From assembly GCF_016623465.1 (NCBI RefSeq), contig NZ_JAEDAJ010000005.1:132381-196380 (forward strand): DNA of 64,000 nt, read 5' to 3'. Source of the DNA: Brachybacterium halotolerans. Its GTDB lineage: Bacteria > Actinomycetota > Actinomycetes > Actinomycetales > Dermabacteraceae. The notes beneath the pieces are model-generated. The model made no database searches, was not told where the DNA came from, and worked only from the letters and a program-made list of their open reading frames with translations. The translations under genes were made by a program, and so were the position numbers. Below, piece by piece: positions 15,351 to 27,564 of the stretch. Each line of letters begins with the position of its first letter. Position 1 is the first letter of the stretch.

Positions 15351-16916
15351 GTGTCGCCCCTTTCCCCGCCCACACCAGGCATCCCGCCTGCGTCACCCAA
15401 CGCGGCCCCGCCGCGCACCGCGTCGGCCGCCCTCGCGCCCGCGCCCGCCGGATCCCGGCCACCTGCCCTGCGCTGGATCGCGCTGCTCGCGGTCCTGCTC
15501 ATGGCCGCACTCACCGCCGCGGTGAGCGCGCAGCCCGCGCACGCGGAGCCGAAGGAGAAGTACGTCGTCGGCACCGACACGACGTACGCGCCCTTCGAGT
15601 ACACGGGCTCCGACGGCGACCTCGAGGGCATCGACATCGACCTGCTCAACGCGATCGCGAAGGACCAGGGCTTCGAGGTCGAGATCCGTCCGCTCGGCTT
15701 CGACGCGGCGGTGCAGGCGCTGTCCTCGAACCAGGTCGACGCCGTGATGGCGGGCATGACCATCACGGACGAGCGCAAGGAGTCCTTCGACTTCACCGAC
15801 ACCTACTTCGTGGGCGGCGTGCAGTTCGCCGTGCCCGAGAGCAGCGACATCTCCTCCCTCGACCAGCTGAAGGGCGAGACGGTCGCCGTCAAGAACGGCA
15901 CCACCGGCAAGGACTTCGCCGAGGAGAACAAGGACAAGTGCGGCTACACGGTCGACACCTACCAGGAGACCACCGACGTGGTCGACGCGGTGAAGTCCGG
16001 GCACGCCGTCGGCTACTTCGACGACTACCCGGTGATCGCCTACGGCATCACCCAGGGGTCCGGCTTCAAGCAGGTCGGCGACCCGCAGGGCGGCGGTGAC
16101 TTCGGCGCCGCCGTGAACAAGGGCAAGAACGCGGAGTTCCGCGAGAAGTTCAACGCGGGTCTGAAGAACCTCAAGAAGAGCGGCGAGTACGACACGATCG
16201 TCGAGAAGTACGTGGGCGCCCAGGGCAGCGACGGCGGCGGCGAGCAGGCGCAGAAGCCCGACCGCTCCGTGCTCACGGTGATCACGGACTACTGGCCGCA
16301 GCTGCTGCACGGCGTATGGCTCACGTTCCTGTCCACCGTGGTCGCTCTCGTGCTGGCCTTCGTCCTCGGCATCATCTTCGGCTTCGCCCGGCTCGCGCGC
16401 TTCGCGCCCTTCCGCTGGATCGCGACCGCCTACGTGTACGTGTTCCGCGGGACACCGATCCTGGTGCAGGCGTTCTTCATCTTCTTCGCGATCCCGCAGA
16501 TGTTCCCCGACCTCAAGATGGGGCCGTTCGTCGCCGGTGCGATCACGCTGACGCTGAACACCGGCGCCTACATGACCGAGATCATCCGCGGCGGCATCCA
16601 GGCCGTCGACTCCGGGCAGACGGAGGCCGCGCGATCGCTGGGCCTGGGCCACCGCAAGACCATGCAGAAGGTCGTGCTCCCGCAGGCCTTCCGCATCATG
16701 ATCCCGACCTTCGTGAACCAGGGCATCATCACGCTGAAGGACACCTCGCTACTGAGCGTCATCGGACTTGCCGAGCTCACCTACCAGTCCCGGCAGATCA
16801 TCGCGACGACCTACATGTCCTCGCAGGTGCTGGTCGTGGTGGCGTTCCTGTACTTCGCGGTGATCACGGTGCTCACCCTGCTGTCGCAGCGACTCGAGAG
16901 GAAGTACGCGGTATGA
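15351..16916 (+). CDS. Amino-acid ABC transporter, fused substrate-binding and permease protein
   Basis: 521 residues. After a Pro/Ala-rich N-terminal stretch and a signal-anchor around 43-66 (ending AQPAHAEP), residues 70-300 form a family 3 solute-binding domain ([41 protein letters not shown]). A short Gly/Gln linker leads to a HisM/GlnP-type permease with [28 protein letters not shown] and the EAA loop [20 protein letters not shown]. The fusion tethers the receptor outside to its own channel, as in GlnP of firmicutes. GTG at 15351 has AGGAGG six bases upstream. Polar amino acids such as glutamine or glutamate are likely substrates, from the family only. Confidence 0.94.
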   Translation: MSPLSPPTPGIPPASPNAAPPRTASAALAPAPAGSRPPALRWIALLAVLLMAALTAAVSAQPAHAEPKEKYVVGTDTTYAPFEYTGSDGDLEGIDIDLLNAIAKDQGFEVEIRPLGFDAAVQALSSNQVDAVMAGMTITDERKESFDFTDTYFVGGVQFAVPESSDISSLDQLKGETVAVKNGTTGKDFAEENKDKCGYTVDTYQETTDVVDAVKSGHAVGYFDDYPVIAYGITQGSGFKQVGDPQGGGDFGAAVNKGKNAEFREKFNAGLKNLKKSGEYDTIVEKYVGAQGSDGGGEQAQKPDRSVLTVITDYWPQLLHGVWLTFLSTVVALVLAFVLGIIFGFARLARFAPFRWIATAYVYVFRGTPILVQAFFIFFAIPQMFPDLKMGPFVAGAITLTLNTGAYMTEIIRGGIQAVDSGQTEAARSLGLGHRKTMQKVVLPQAFRIMIPTFVNQGIITLKDTSLLSVIGLAELTYQSRQIIATTYMSSQVLVVVAFLYFAVITVLTLLSQRLERKYAV

Positions 16917-17728
16917 GCGAGCAGACGAGTCCGAGCGGGCAGACGAGCGCCCCCGGCGGCGCGGGTGCCGGCGGTGCGACGAAGGGTGCGGGCGAGCGTC
17001 CCGAGAAGATCGTCGTCGAGGGCCTGCGCAAGAGCTTCGGCGACAACGAGGTGCTCACCGGCATCGACCTCACGGTGAAGGAGCGCGAGGTGGTCGCGAT
17101 CATCGGCCCCTCGGGGTCGGGCAAGTCCACCTTCCTGCGCTGCCTGAACCGTCTGGAGGACCCCACCGGCGGGTCGATCGTCATCGACGGCGCCGACCTC
17201 TCGGGGCGGAAGGTGAAGATCGACGAGGTGCGCCAGAGGATCGGCATGGTCTTCCAGCACTTCAACCTCTTCCCGCACATGACCGTCCTCGAGAACATCA
17301 TGCTCGCGCCGACCCAGCTGGGCAAGTGCTCCGCGAACGAGGCCGAGCAGCGCGCCCGCACCCTCCTGGACCGGGTGGGGCTCGCCGAGAAGGCCGACGC
17401 CAAGCCGGCCTCGCTCTCCGGCGGTCAGAAGCAGCGCGTCGCGATCGCGCGTGCGCTCGCGATGGAGCCCGAGGTGATGCTCTTCGACGAGGCCACGAGC
17501 GCGCTCGACCCCGAGATGGTGGGCGAGGTGCTCCAGGTGATCCGCGACCTCGCCGAGAACGGCATGACGATGATCCTGGTGACCCACGAGATGGGCTTCG
17601 CCCGCGAGGTCTCCAACCGCACGATCTTCATGGACGGCGGCGTCATCGTCGAGGCGGGAACGCCCGAGGAGATCTTCGGCGATCCGCAGAGCGAGAGGCT
17701 CAAGGACTTCCTGGCCAAGGTGCTCTGA
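16913..17728 (+). CDS. glnQ: Amino-acid ABC transporter ATP-binding protein (GlnQ-like)
   Basis: 271 residues with a 30-residue Ser/Gly-rich lead before the ATPase core. Walker A is GPSGSGKST, the Q-loop is [18 protein letters not shown], the signature is LSGGQKQR, Walker B is [15 protein letters not shown], and the switch is VTHEMGFA; this is the polar amino-acid (PAAT) subfamily. ATG at 16913-16915 overlaps the stop of the fused permease (ATGA), so the two proteins are coupled. A strong hairpin follows the gene, making a two-gene operon. Confidence 0.95.
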   Translation: MSEQTSPSGQTSAPGGAGAGGATKGAGERPEKIVVEGLRKSFGDNEVLTGIDLTVKEREVVAIIGPSGSGKSTFLRCLNRLEDPTGGSIVIDGADLSGRKVKIDEVRQRIGMVFQHFNLFPHMTVLENIMLAPTQLGKCSANEAEQRARTLLDRVGLAEKADAKPASLSGGQKQRVAIARALAMEPEVMLFDEATSALDPEMVGEVLQVIRDLAENGMTMILVTHEMGFAREVSNRTIFMDGGVIVEAGTPEEIFGDPQSERLKDFLAKVL

Positions 17729-17770
17729 GCGCTCGGAGATCTGCGCGTCGAGCACTGGCCCTGCGCGAGG

Positions 17771-17806
17771 CGGCTGCCCCGCACCCGCTCGGGTGCGGGG
17801 CAGCCG
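17771..17806 (+). terminator. Hairpin terminator after glnQ
   Basis: A perfect 16 bp stem (CGGCTGCCCCGCACCC and its complement) with loop GCTC, 43 bases after the glnQ stop. No T-tract follows, which is usual for this genome. Confidence 0.75.
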
Positions 17807-17943
17807 TGCGTCCGCGGCCCCGGCCCGACGCCGGTCCGGGTTCGACGTCGACCCCGGCCCGACGTCTGCCCTCGATGTGAGCGCGGCAATGCGCGCCGGG
17901 TGTCCGAGCCGATGTCGGGGGACACTGACAGGGTCCTGTTCCT

Positions 17944-17969
17944 CCGACGGGCAGGCGTCTGCCCGTCGG
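17944..17969 (+). other. Leader hairpin before the HAD hydrolase gene
   Basis: CCGACGGGCAG pairs with CTGCCCGTCGG around loop GCGT, ending 34 bases before the GTG start. It could be a terminator for upstream read-through or a leader structure. No riboswitch family is recognised. Confidence 0.35.
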
Positions 17970-18003
17970 TCCGTCCCGCCGTCGGCCGATCGGAGCTGCC
18001 ACC

Positions 18004-18891
18004 GTGACCGAGTCCCTCACCAGCGCCTCTGCAAGCGCTCCATCCGCCGAGCCCTGGTCCGAGATCCCGGCCGGCCCGCACGACGTCCGCCTCGTCGTCG
18101 CCGACATGGACGGCACGCTGCTGACGCCCGAGGGCGAGGTGCCCGGCGACTTCTGGGCGCTGCAGGAGCGCATGCGCGCCCAGGGGATCGAGTTCGTGCC
18201 CGCGAGCGGGCGCCAGCTCGCGACCCTGCGCGCGACCTTCGGGGCGGAGAACGGCAGTGCGCCGGGCATCGAGACCTACGTGGCCGAGAACGGGACGCTC
18301 GTCGTCCACGACGGAGAGGTCGTCGCGACCACGACCGTCGACGCGCCGACGGCCGCGCGGGTGATCGCCCGGGTGCGGGACCTCGTCTCGGGCGGCCTGG
18401 ACCTCGGCCTCGTGGTCTGCGGCGTCGAGACCGCGTACGTCGAGCGGGACGACGAGGCCTTCCTCGCCGAGGCCCGGAAGTACTACCACCGGCTCGAGAT
18501 CGTCCCCGACCTCGATGCCGTGCAGGGGGAGGTCCTCAAGCTCGCGGTCCACGACTTCGCGGACGCCGAGGCGACCTCCGCCGAGTTCGCTGACCTGGCC
18601 GAGACCCATCAGGTGGTCGTCTCGGGCGCGCACTGGATCGATGTCATGCACCCCGAGGCGGACAAGGGCCGGGGGATCCTCGCGCTCCAGGCGGCTCTCG
18701 GGATCACGCCTGCGCAGACCGCCGTGTTCGGCGACTACCTCAACGATCTTGCGATGTACGACGTGGCCGAGTGGTCGTTCGCGATGGCCAACGCCCACCC
18801 GCGGATCACTGCCGCCGCGAGGTATGCCGCGCCCAGCAACGCCGAGCACGGCGTGGTGCGCGTGCTCGAGCGTCTGCTGGGAACGGCGTAA
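18004..18891 (+). CDS. Cof-type HAD-IIB family hydrolase
   Basis: 295 residues. HAD motif I is VADMDGTLLTPEG (nucleophile Asp and acid/base Asp in DMD). Motif II is FVPASGR, with the IIB cap between about 95 and 205. Motif III Lys is in HPEADKGRG, and motif IV is VFGDYLNDLAMY. Such cytosolic enzymes dephosphorylate sugar phosphates, FMN or similar small molecules; the substrate cannot be read here. GTG at 18004 has GGAG eight bases upstream. The gene stands alone between two hairpins and a convergent transporter. Confidence 0.92.
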   Translation: MTESLTSASASAPSAEPWSEIPAGPHDVRLVVADMDGTLLTPEGEVPGDFWALQERMRAQGIEFVPASGRQLATLRATFGAENGSAPGIETYVAENGTLVVHDGEVVATTTVDAPTAARVIARVRDLVSGGLDLGLVVCGVETAYVERDDEAFLAEARKYYHRLEIVPDLDAVQGEVLKLAVHDFADAEATSAEFADLAETHQVVVSGAHWIDVMHPEADKGRGILALQAALGITPAQTAVFGDYLNDLAMYDVAEWSFAMANAHPRITAAARYAAPSNAEHGVVRVLERLLGTA

Positions 18892-18927
18892 GCCAGGCCG
18901 GGCCAGCCCGGGCGGGCCCGCCGTGCC

Positions 18928-20565
18928 TCAGCGCAGCGCGGCCGGGGCCACCGACGGCTGCGAGGGATCCTCGCGGTTGACGGGGCCCTCGAACAGGAGG
19001 ATCGACTCGTCGGCCCCCTTGCCGTTGGTCTCCGGCAGGAAGCGGTGCACGAACAGCACGCCCAGCAGGCACAGCACCGCGAAGATGATCATCACCCAGC
19101 TGAGGCCCAGGCCGTCGCGCAGCGGCGGGAATGCCAGGACCAGGGCGAAGTTCGCGAGCCAGTTGACGGCGGCCGCGATCGCGGCGGCGCGCCCGCGCAC
19201 GGCGGTCGGGAAGATCTCGCCCTGCAGCAGCCAGCCGGTGCCGCCCACGCCGATCGCGAAGCTCGAGATGAACAGCGCGAAGGTGATCATGAGGACCACG
19301 AGCTGCGCGGTGCCCGTGAGGGTCGCGTTGCCGATCGCGCCGATGACGAGGAAAACGATCATGAATCCGAAGCCGCCGATGGAGAGCTTGCGCCGGCCCC
19401 GCTTGTCGATCCAGCGGAACGCGAAGTAGGTCGCCAGCACGTTGACGATCGCGAGCACGCCCGCGGCCATCACGCCGGCGATCTCGGCGTCCACGGGGTT
19501 CCCGGCGTCGGTGCCGAAGTACGGGCCCAGCAGCTCGGGGCCGTAGTAGAACGCGACGTTGATGCCGGTGATCTGCTGGAAGACGAAGAACACGCAGACC
19601 ACGACCAGGGCGCGCCGCACGGCGGGCGTCCACAGGGTCGTCTTCGCCAGGCGGCGCACGCGCTCCTGGACGGCGAGGGCCTCCGCGTGGACCTGCTCGG
19701 CGGTGGCCTCGATGTCGAGCTTGCGCATCGCGGTCAGCACGTCGGACTCGCGTCCGCGCTCGAGCAGCCAGCGCGGGGACTCGGGCATCCGCGCGCGCAG
19801 CAGCAGCGAGAGGATCGCGGGGATGAAGCCGACGCCCAGCATGATCCGCCAGTCCACGGTGACCGCGGAGTCGGGGAACGCCTTGAGCAGCAGCACAGCG
19901 ATGACATACGCGCCCAGGATGCCGATCGTGATCATCCACTGCTGGATGACGGCGAGGGAGCCGCGGCGCTTCTTGGGCGCGAACTCGGCGATGTAGGCGG
20001 TCGCGATCGCGGAGTCCGCGCCGATCGCGAGGCCGATGATGATGCGGCCGATGATCAGGGTGGTGGCCTCGGGGGCGAGCGCCGAGATGATCGAGCCCAG
20101 CGCGAACAGCGCCGAGTCTACGAGCAGCAGGGACTTGCGGCCGAAGCGGTCCGTCAGCGGACCGGCGAGAAGCGCGCCCACGAAGGAGCCGAGCGAGGCG
20201 CCGGCGACGGTGATGCCGGTGCCCCAGGAGCCCAGGTCGAAGGGCAGGAACACCAGCGCCGAGCCGATGTTCGAGGAGTCGAAGCCGAAGAGGAAGCCGC
20301 CGATCGTCGCGAGCACCGCGAGGTACAGGTACAGACCTTTGACGTCCCGCGCGTCGAGCGCGGCGAGCACTCCGCCTCCCGGCGGAGCGGCATCGGGGGT
20401 CGAGGCATGGTCGGGGCGTCCGGTGGGATCCGGGACGGGGCCGCTGGCATTCTCCGGTGAATTCGACACGGCCGGGACTGTACTCCTCGACCGGAGGGAC
20501 TGCGTCACGTGAGGGTCCGACGCGGGGTCCGACGGGGGCGAGATGTCCGGAATCCTGCGATACAT
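18928..20565 (-). CDS. Sugar porter family MFS transporter
   Basis: Up to 545 residues, twelve helices. Sugar-porter motifs are GGFLFGFDSSNIG in helix 1, DRFGRKSLLLVDS after helix 2, PESPRWLLERGRE before the central loop, QQITGINVAFYYGPELL in helix 7, DKRGRRKLSIGG after helix 8, and PETNGKG at the end. It probably takes up a sugar or polyol with protons. The first 70 residues are disordered and poorly conserved, so the start is uncertain: ATG at 20565, or GTG codons at 20508 or 20469, none with a strong ribosome site. A three-unit 10 bp repeat sits right before the ATG. Confidence 0.92.
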   Translation of the reverse strand: MYRRIPDISPPSDPASDPHVTQSLRSRSTVPAVSNSPENASGPVPDPTGRPDHASTPDAAPPGGGVLAALDARDVKGLYLYLAVLATIGGFLFGFDSSNIGSALVFLPFDLGSWGTGITVAGASLGSFVGALLAGPLTDRFGRKSLLLVDSALFALGSIISALAPEATTLIIGRIIIGLAIGADSAIATAYIAEFAPKKRRGSLAVIQQWMITIGILGAYVIAVLLLKAFPDSAVTVDWRIMLGVGFIPAILSLLLRARMPESPRWLLERGRESDVLTAMRKLDIEATAEQVHAEALAVQERVRRLAKTTLWTPAVRRALVVVCVFFVFQQITGINVAFYYGPELLGPYFGTDAGNPVDAEIAGVMAAGVLAIVNVLATYFAFRWIDKRGRRKLSIGGFGFMIVFLVIGAIGNATLTGTAQLVVLMITFALFISSFAIGVGGTGWLLQGEIFPTAVRGRAAAIAAAVNWLANFALVLAFPPLRDGLGLSWVMIIFAVLCLLGVLFVHRFLPETNGKGADESILLFEGPVNREDPSQPSVAPAALR

Positions 20566-20567
20566 GG

Positions 20568-20597
20568 GGGTCCGCCAGGGTCCGCGAGGGTCCGCGC
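20568..20597. repeat. 10 bp tandem repeat, three copies
   Basis: Three 10-mers GGGTCCGCCA, GGGTCCGCGA and GGGTCCGCGC are adjacent, two bases upstream of the sugar-porter start codon. They differ only in the last three bases. Confidence 0.65.
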
Positions 20598-20635
20598 GCT
20601 CGCGCGGCGTGACGCAGCAGTCACCCGGGCCCAGA

Positions 20636-23341
<2,706 letters not shown>

Positions 23342-23422
23342 CGCCCCACGCTATCGGCCGCACCGGTCGCGCCGGCAGCAGTGGACGCGTTCACGCTCCC
23401 GCCCTCACGCTCACGCGCCCGC

Positions 23423-24967
23423 TCACGCGCCTGCGTTCTCCGCTCGACGCACGTAGGCGGACTTCGTGCCGTGGATGGTGAGCGGCCGGATGTCGTGCCC
23501 GTCGCCGCCGCCGGGACGGATCGCGCTCCAGGCGAGAGAGACCAGGTAGCCCACGACCACGGTGCCCACGAAGGCGAAGCACGCGACCATGAACGGGGTC
23601 GAGCCCGAGTCCTGGACGATCCAGGCCGCGATCGAGCCGACGACGAGCCCCGCGATCACTCCCACGGCGTTCGCGCGCCGGGTGAAGATGCCCAGGGCGA
23701 AGACCGCGGCGATCGGGGTGCCGAACAGCCCCAGGATCGAGAGGAACAGGTTCCAGGTCTCCGCCTGATCGGTGCTCGCGAGGTAGAGCGCCGCGCCCGT
23801 GCCGATGATCCCGGCGACGACGATGATCGCGCGGGCGAGGCCGACGGAAGAGCTCTTCGCACCGCGGCGCACCAGGAAGCAGTCCCACACGTCGACCGTG
23901 AGGCAGGCCGAGATCGAGTTGAGCGAGGACGACAGCGTCGACTGGGCGGCGGCGAAGATCGCCGCGAGCACCACACCCGAGACGCCGGCGGGCAGCACGT
24001 GCACCACGAAGTAGGGGACGATCGCGGAGGTGTTCACCGAGTCCGGCAGCGGGCTCGTGTGCTTGAAGTAGCTGTACAGCAGGGTGCCCATGCCGTAGAA
24101 CAGCGGGATTGTGATGAGGGACAGCACGCCGTTGGTCAGCAGCGAACGGGCCGTCTCCCGGCTGCTCGCGGTGGTCTGATAGCGCTGGACCACGTCCTGG
24201 CTGCCCGTGTACTGGTAGAGGTTCGTGAACACCGAGCCGATGAAGATGATCGGGATCGAGGCGCCGAGCATCCCGCCCAGGTCCCAGTCCTTGCCGGAGA
24301 TCAGCTTGTCGTCGGCGATCGCGTCGCTCGCAACGGTCCCGAGGCCCCCGTCGATCGAGAGCAGGCCGCTGCCGATGATCACGACCGCGCCCAGCAGCAG
24401 GATGATGCCCTGGATGACGTCGGCCCAGATCACGCCCTCGATGCCGCCCAGGAACGTGTTGATGATCGAGAGCAGGCCGACGATGGCCGCCACCAGCACG
24501 GGGTTGATCTCGGTGACCGAGGAGATCGCGAGCGTGGGCAGGTAGATGACGACCGCGATCCGGCCGATGTGGAAGAGCACGAACATCAGCGAGCCGATCA
24601 GTCGCATCGCCGGGCTGAAGCGCTCCTCGAGGTAGTCGTAGGCCGTGACCACGTTGAGCTTGCGGAAGAACGGCACGTAGAACGCGATGAGGACGGGCAC
24701 GATCGCGAAGATCGCGAGGCTGCCGGCGGCGTACGACCAGTCGCTGAGGTACGCCTGCTCGGGCGTGGACATGTACGTGATCGCCGAGAGCGTGGTCGCG
24801 TAGATGCTGAAGCCCGCGGCCCACGCGGGGATCCGCCCTTGGGCGCGGAAGTAGGAGTCGGTGCTCTTCGACGCGCGGCGCGTGAAGTACACGCCCACGC
24901 CCAGCATCGCGAGCAGATAGATGACGATGACCGCCCAGTTCAGGGCGCCCAGTCCGGTGGTCTCCAC
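23423..24967 (-). CDS. Sodium:solute symporter (SSS family)
   Basis: 514 residues with about thirteen helices. Characteristic parts are DSYFRAQGRIPAWAAGFSIYATTLSAITYMSTP in the first two helices, GGIEGVIWADVIQ in helix 5, GSQDVVQRYQT and AAIFAAAQSTLSSSLNS around the helix 8 sodium site. This subgroup imports sugars, sialic acid or monocarboxylates with sodium; the substrate is not readable. ATG at 24965-24967 has GGAGGG upstream (CTGGAGGGATTCC). A perfect palindrome typical of GntR-type operators lies 78 bases upstream. No catabolic gene is adjacent to name the substrate. Confidence 0.92.
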   Translation of the reverse strand: METTGLGALNWAVIVIYLLAMLGVGVYFTRRASKSTDSYFRAQGRIPAWAAGFSIYATTLSAITYMSTPEQAYLSDWSYAAGSLAIFAIVPVLIAFYVPFFRKLNVVTAYDYLEERFSPAMRLIGSLMFVLFHIGRIAVVIYLPTLAISSVTEINPVLVAAIVGLLSIINTFLGGIEGVIWADVIQGIILLLGAVVIIGSGLLSIDGGLGTVASDAIADDKLISGKDWDLGGMLGASIPIIFIGSVFTNLYQYTGSQDVVQRYQTTASSRETARSLLTNGVLSLITIPLFYGMGTLLYSYFKHTSPLPDSVNTSAIVPYFVVHVLPAGVSGVVLAAIFAAAQSTLSSSLNSISACLTVDVWDCFLVRRGAKSSSVGLARAIIVVAGIIGTGAALYLASTDQAETWNLFLSILGLFGTPIAAVFALGIFTRRANAVGVIAGLVVGSIAAWIVQDSGSTPFMVACFAFVGTVVVGYLVSLAWSAIRPGGGDGHDIRPLTIHGTKSAYVRRAENAGA

Positions 24968-25044
24968 GGAATCCCTCCAGGGTCTCGGGCCCCGTGCCGG
25001 ACGGGGCGATCGACGCTGATCGTGCGCGACGGGAGCACCCTTGT

Positions 25045-25060
25045 CATCAGACGTCTGATG
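25045..25060 (-). promoter_or_regulatory. Perfect 16 bp palindrome CATCAGACGTCTGATG
   Basis: A perfect inverted repeat in the symporter upstream region. The size and TCAGAC-GTCTGA core resemble operators of GntR/FadR-type regulators, which often control sugar-acid or sialic-acid uptake. No such regulator is encoded in the window, so assignment is inference. Confidence 0.5.
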
Positions 25061-25125
25061 TCCTGCCGCGCTGGCGACGATAGCGTGCCCACGGCATGTG
25101 CGCGAGAGCTGTCCTGCGGGCGTGA

Positions 25126-25190
25126 CCCGTCTCTCGTCGGCCCGCCGGCCCGTCGCCGGTCTCCCTCCGGCCCGTCTCTCGTCGGCCCGC
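25126..25190. repeat. Exact 20 bp direct repeat, 45 bp apart
   Basis: CCCGTCTCTCGTCGGCCCGC occurs at 25126-25145 and again at 25171-25190, in the spacer before the M50-like gene. Both contain the octamer GTCGGCCC that also recurs in other spacers of this window. Confidence 0.8.
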
Positions 25191-25230
25191 GCGCCCTACG
25201 CGCCACGGCCCGGTCCCAGCTGCGCCTGGG

Positions 25231-25965
25231 ATGCTGGCGGGCGTGGACATCGGCACCTCTCTCACCGACGCCCTCTCCGGGGCGTGGCAGCGCAGCCTGC
25301 CCGCGACCCCGCCCGACCAGGGCTGGTGGTCGCTCGCCGCGATCGCTGTGGCCCTCGCCGCCGTCGTGGTCCCGATCGTCTGGCGATTCGCCCGCCTCGC
25401 GGTCACGGTCGTGCACGAGCTCGGGCACGCGGGCGTCGGCATCCTCGTGGGCAGGCGCTTCACCGGCTTCGTGGTCAGCGGGGACATGTCCGGCCACGCG
25501 GTGACGGTGGGGCGGCCGACGGGACCTGGCCGGGTGCTCTCCGCCTGGGCCGGATACCCGATGCCCGCGCTGGTGGGGGCGCTGCTCATCCAGATCGCCT
25601 TCGGCGGCTGGGCCCGCACCGCGCTCGCCGTCGCGCTCGTGCTGCTGATGCTCTCCCTGGTCTTCTCCCGTTCCCTGCACACTGTCGCGACCGTGCTGGT
25701 GAGCGCTCTCATCGTGGGCGCCGTGTGGTGGTGGGGCGGGGCGCTCGGCCCGGGCGCCCTGGTGCTCGCGCTCGGCGTGCTGCTCCTGCTCGGCGCCTGG
25801 CGGCACCTCGGGACCGTGATGACCGGCGGCCGCCGCCAGGACGATCCCCAGCAGCTCGCCCAGCTCACCGGAGTGCCCGCATGGGCATGGAACGCCGGCT
25901 ACGCGCTGGTCCTCGCCCTGTGCTCGTGGTGGGCCGGGGCCGTGCTGCTGCGCGCGCTGGGCTGA
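25231..25965 (+). CDS. M50B-like membrane metalloprotease homologue
   Basis: 244 residues with about six helices. The zinc-protease motif HELGH is at 62-66, at the end of the second hydrophobic segment, followed by GRRFTGFVVSGDMSGHAVT, which matches the peptidase M50B-like family. A second metal ligand, an NPDG-type Asp motif as in classical S2P enzymes, is not seen, as is common in this subfamily. Membrane-embedded proteolysis is possible but unproven. ATG at 25231 is used; a GTG at 25243 is an alternative. The lipase-maturation-factor gene follows after 93 bases. Confidence 0.85.
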   Translation: MLAGVDIGTSLTDALSGAWQRSLPATPPDQGWWSLAAIAVALAAVVVPIVWRFARLAVTVVHELGHAGVGILVGRRFTGFVVSGDMSGHAVTVGRPTGPGRVLSAWAGYPMPALVGALLIQIAFGGWARTALAVALVLLMLSLVFSRSLHTVATVLVSALIVGAVWWWGGALGPGALVLALGVLLLLGAWRHLGTVMTGGRRQDDPQQLAQLTGVPAWAWNAGYALVLALCSWWAGAVLLRALG

Positions 25966-26058
25966 GGCGTCGGCCCGTCGGCCCATCGGCTTGCGGCCCG
26001 TCGGCCCGCCCTCGACGCCCGCTCCTGACGGGCGGATGATGGCACCGAGGTGACCGAG

Positions 26059-27564
26059 ATGGAACTGCACGCCTGGCTCTCGCTGCTCGACGCCCGCGAG
26101 TACACGATCGCCCGCGAGGTGATCATGCGCGGCGTCGCCCTCGTGTTCGTGATCGCCTTCGCCTCGACATGGAGGCAGTTCCCGGCGCTGCTGGGGGAGC
26201 GCGGACTGCTGCCCGCTCCGCGGTTCCTCGCCCGGCTCGAGGAGCGCGGCATACGCGGCGGCCCCACGCTCTTCCGCTTCTCGCGCACCCCCTACAGCGA
26301 CCGGCTGCTGCGGGTCATGTGCGCGATCGGGATGCTGCTGGGTACGGCGTGCGTGCTCGGCCTCCCGCAGCTCGGGCCCGCGTGGACCACGATCCCCGTC
26401 TTCCTCGTGATGTGGGGGCTCTACCTGTCCATCCACTCCGTGGGCCAGATCTTCTACGGCTTCGGCTGGGAGTCGATGCTGCTGGAGTGCGGCGCGGTCG
26501 TCGGCTTCCTCGGGTCCGACGCGGTCGCGCCGCCCCTGCTGATCCTGCTGTTCCTGCGCTGGATGCTGCTGCGCCTGGAGTTCGGTGCCGGGATGATCAA
26601 GATGCGGGGCGATCCCGCCTGGCGCGACCTCACCGCGATGGAGCACCACCACCTCACCCAGCCCATGCCGGGCCCGCTGAGCAGGCGGGCGCACCTCATG
26701 CCGCGCTGGTGGCACCGGCTCGAGACCCTCGGCAGCCACGTGGTGCAGCTGGGCGCGATCTGGCTGATCCTGCTCCCTCAGCCCCTCGCCTCGATCGGCG
26801 CGAGCCTGGTGATCCTCACCCAGCTCTTCCTCATGCTCACCGGCAACTTCGCCTGGCTGAACCTGCTCACGATCCTCGTCGCCTTCAGTGCGATCAGCGA
26901 CCCGTTCCTGCGCTGGATCACGGGCGGGCCCTGGCCCGGATGGGGCCTGCCGCACGGTCCCGGGGAAGGGCGCGGAGCGGCCGACGGCGGCGTCCTCGCC
27001 TCCTCGCCCCTGTGGTGGCACGTGCTGGTGATCGCGGTCGTCGCGGGACTCGTCGCCCTCAGCGGGAAGCCGCTGAGGAACCTCTTCTCCTCGCACCAGC
27101 TCATGAACGCGAGCTTCAACAGGTGGCACCTCGTGAACGCCTACGGCGCCTTCGGATCGATGACGAAGCAGCGCCACGAGGTCGAGATCGAAGGGACTCT
27201 CGCCGAGGACCCGGGCGCGGCGAGCGAGGAGGAGTGGCACCCCTATCTCTTCCACGGCAAGCCTGGGCCCCTCGCGCGGCGTCCACGACAGTTCGCGCCC
27301 TACCACCTGCGACTGGACTGGCTGATGTGGTTCCTCGCCCTGCGGCCGAACGCCGACCCCTGGTTCGCCGCGCTGTTGACGAAGCTGCTCGAGGGCGATC
27401 CGCAGATCCGACGTCTGCTGCGGGCGGATCCCTTCGACGGGAGGGCGCCGACGGGCCTGCGGGTGCGGCTGTTCGACTACCGCTACGCGAGCCGCGCGGA
27501 GCACCGTGCGAGCGGCGACCAGTGGGTCCGCGCGGACCTCGGGATCATCGCCCGGCTGGGTTGA
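26059..27564 (+). CDS. Lipase maturation factor family membrane protein
   Basis: About 501 residues. N-terminal membrane segments are followed by family signatures YSDRLLRVMCAIGML, VGQIFYGFGWESMLLECG, LRWMLLRLEFGAGMIKMRGDPAWRDLTAMEHHHLTQP-type region, and the conserved ending FNRWHLVNAYGAFGSMT and PYHLRLDWLMWFLAL. In animals LMF1 folds lipases in the ER; the bacterial role is not established. ATG at 26059 has GAGG eight bases upstream; a GTG at 26050 is in frame. Its last 20 bases overlap the convergent antiporter gene. Confidence 0.9.
   Translation: MELHAWLSLLDAREYTIAREVIMRGVALVFVIAFASTWRQFPALLGERGLLPAPRFLARLEERGIRGGPTLFRFSRTPYSDRLLRVMCAIGMLLGTACVLGLPQLGPAWTTIPVFLVMWGLYLSIHSVGQIFYGFGWESMLLECGAVVGFLGSDAVAPPLLILLFLRWMLLRLEFGAGMIKMRGDPAWRDLTAMEHHHLTQPMPGPLSRRAHLMPRWWHRLETLGSHVVQLGAIWLILLPQPLASIGASLVILTQLFLMLTGNFAWLNLLTILVAFSAISDPFLRWITGGPWPGWGLPHGPGEGRGAADGGVLASSPLWWHVLVIAVVAGLVALSGKPLRNLFSSHQLMNASFNRWHLVNAYGAFGSMTKQRHEVEIEGTLAEDPGAASEEEWHPYLFHGKPGPLARRPRQFAPYHLRLDWLMWFLALRPNADPWFAALLTKLLEGDPQIRRLLRADPFDGRAPTGLRVRLFDYRYASRAEHRASGDQWVRADLGIIARLG

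Noticed and set aside
17944-17969. A riboswitch before the HAD hydrolase
   Set aside because: Only a single simple hairpin is visible, with no known riboswitch core.
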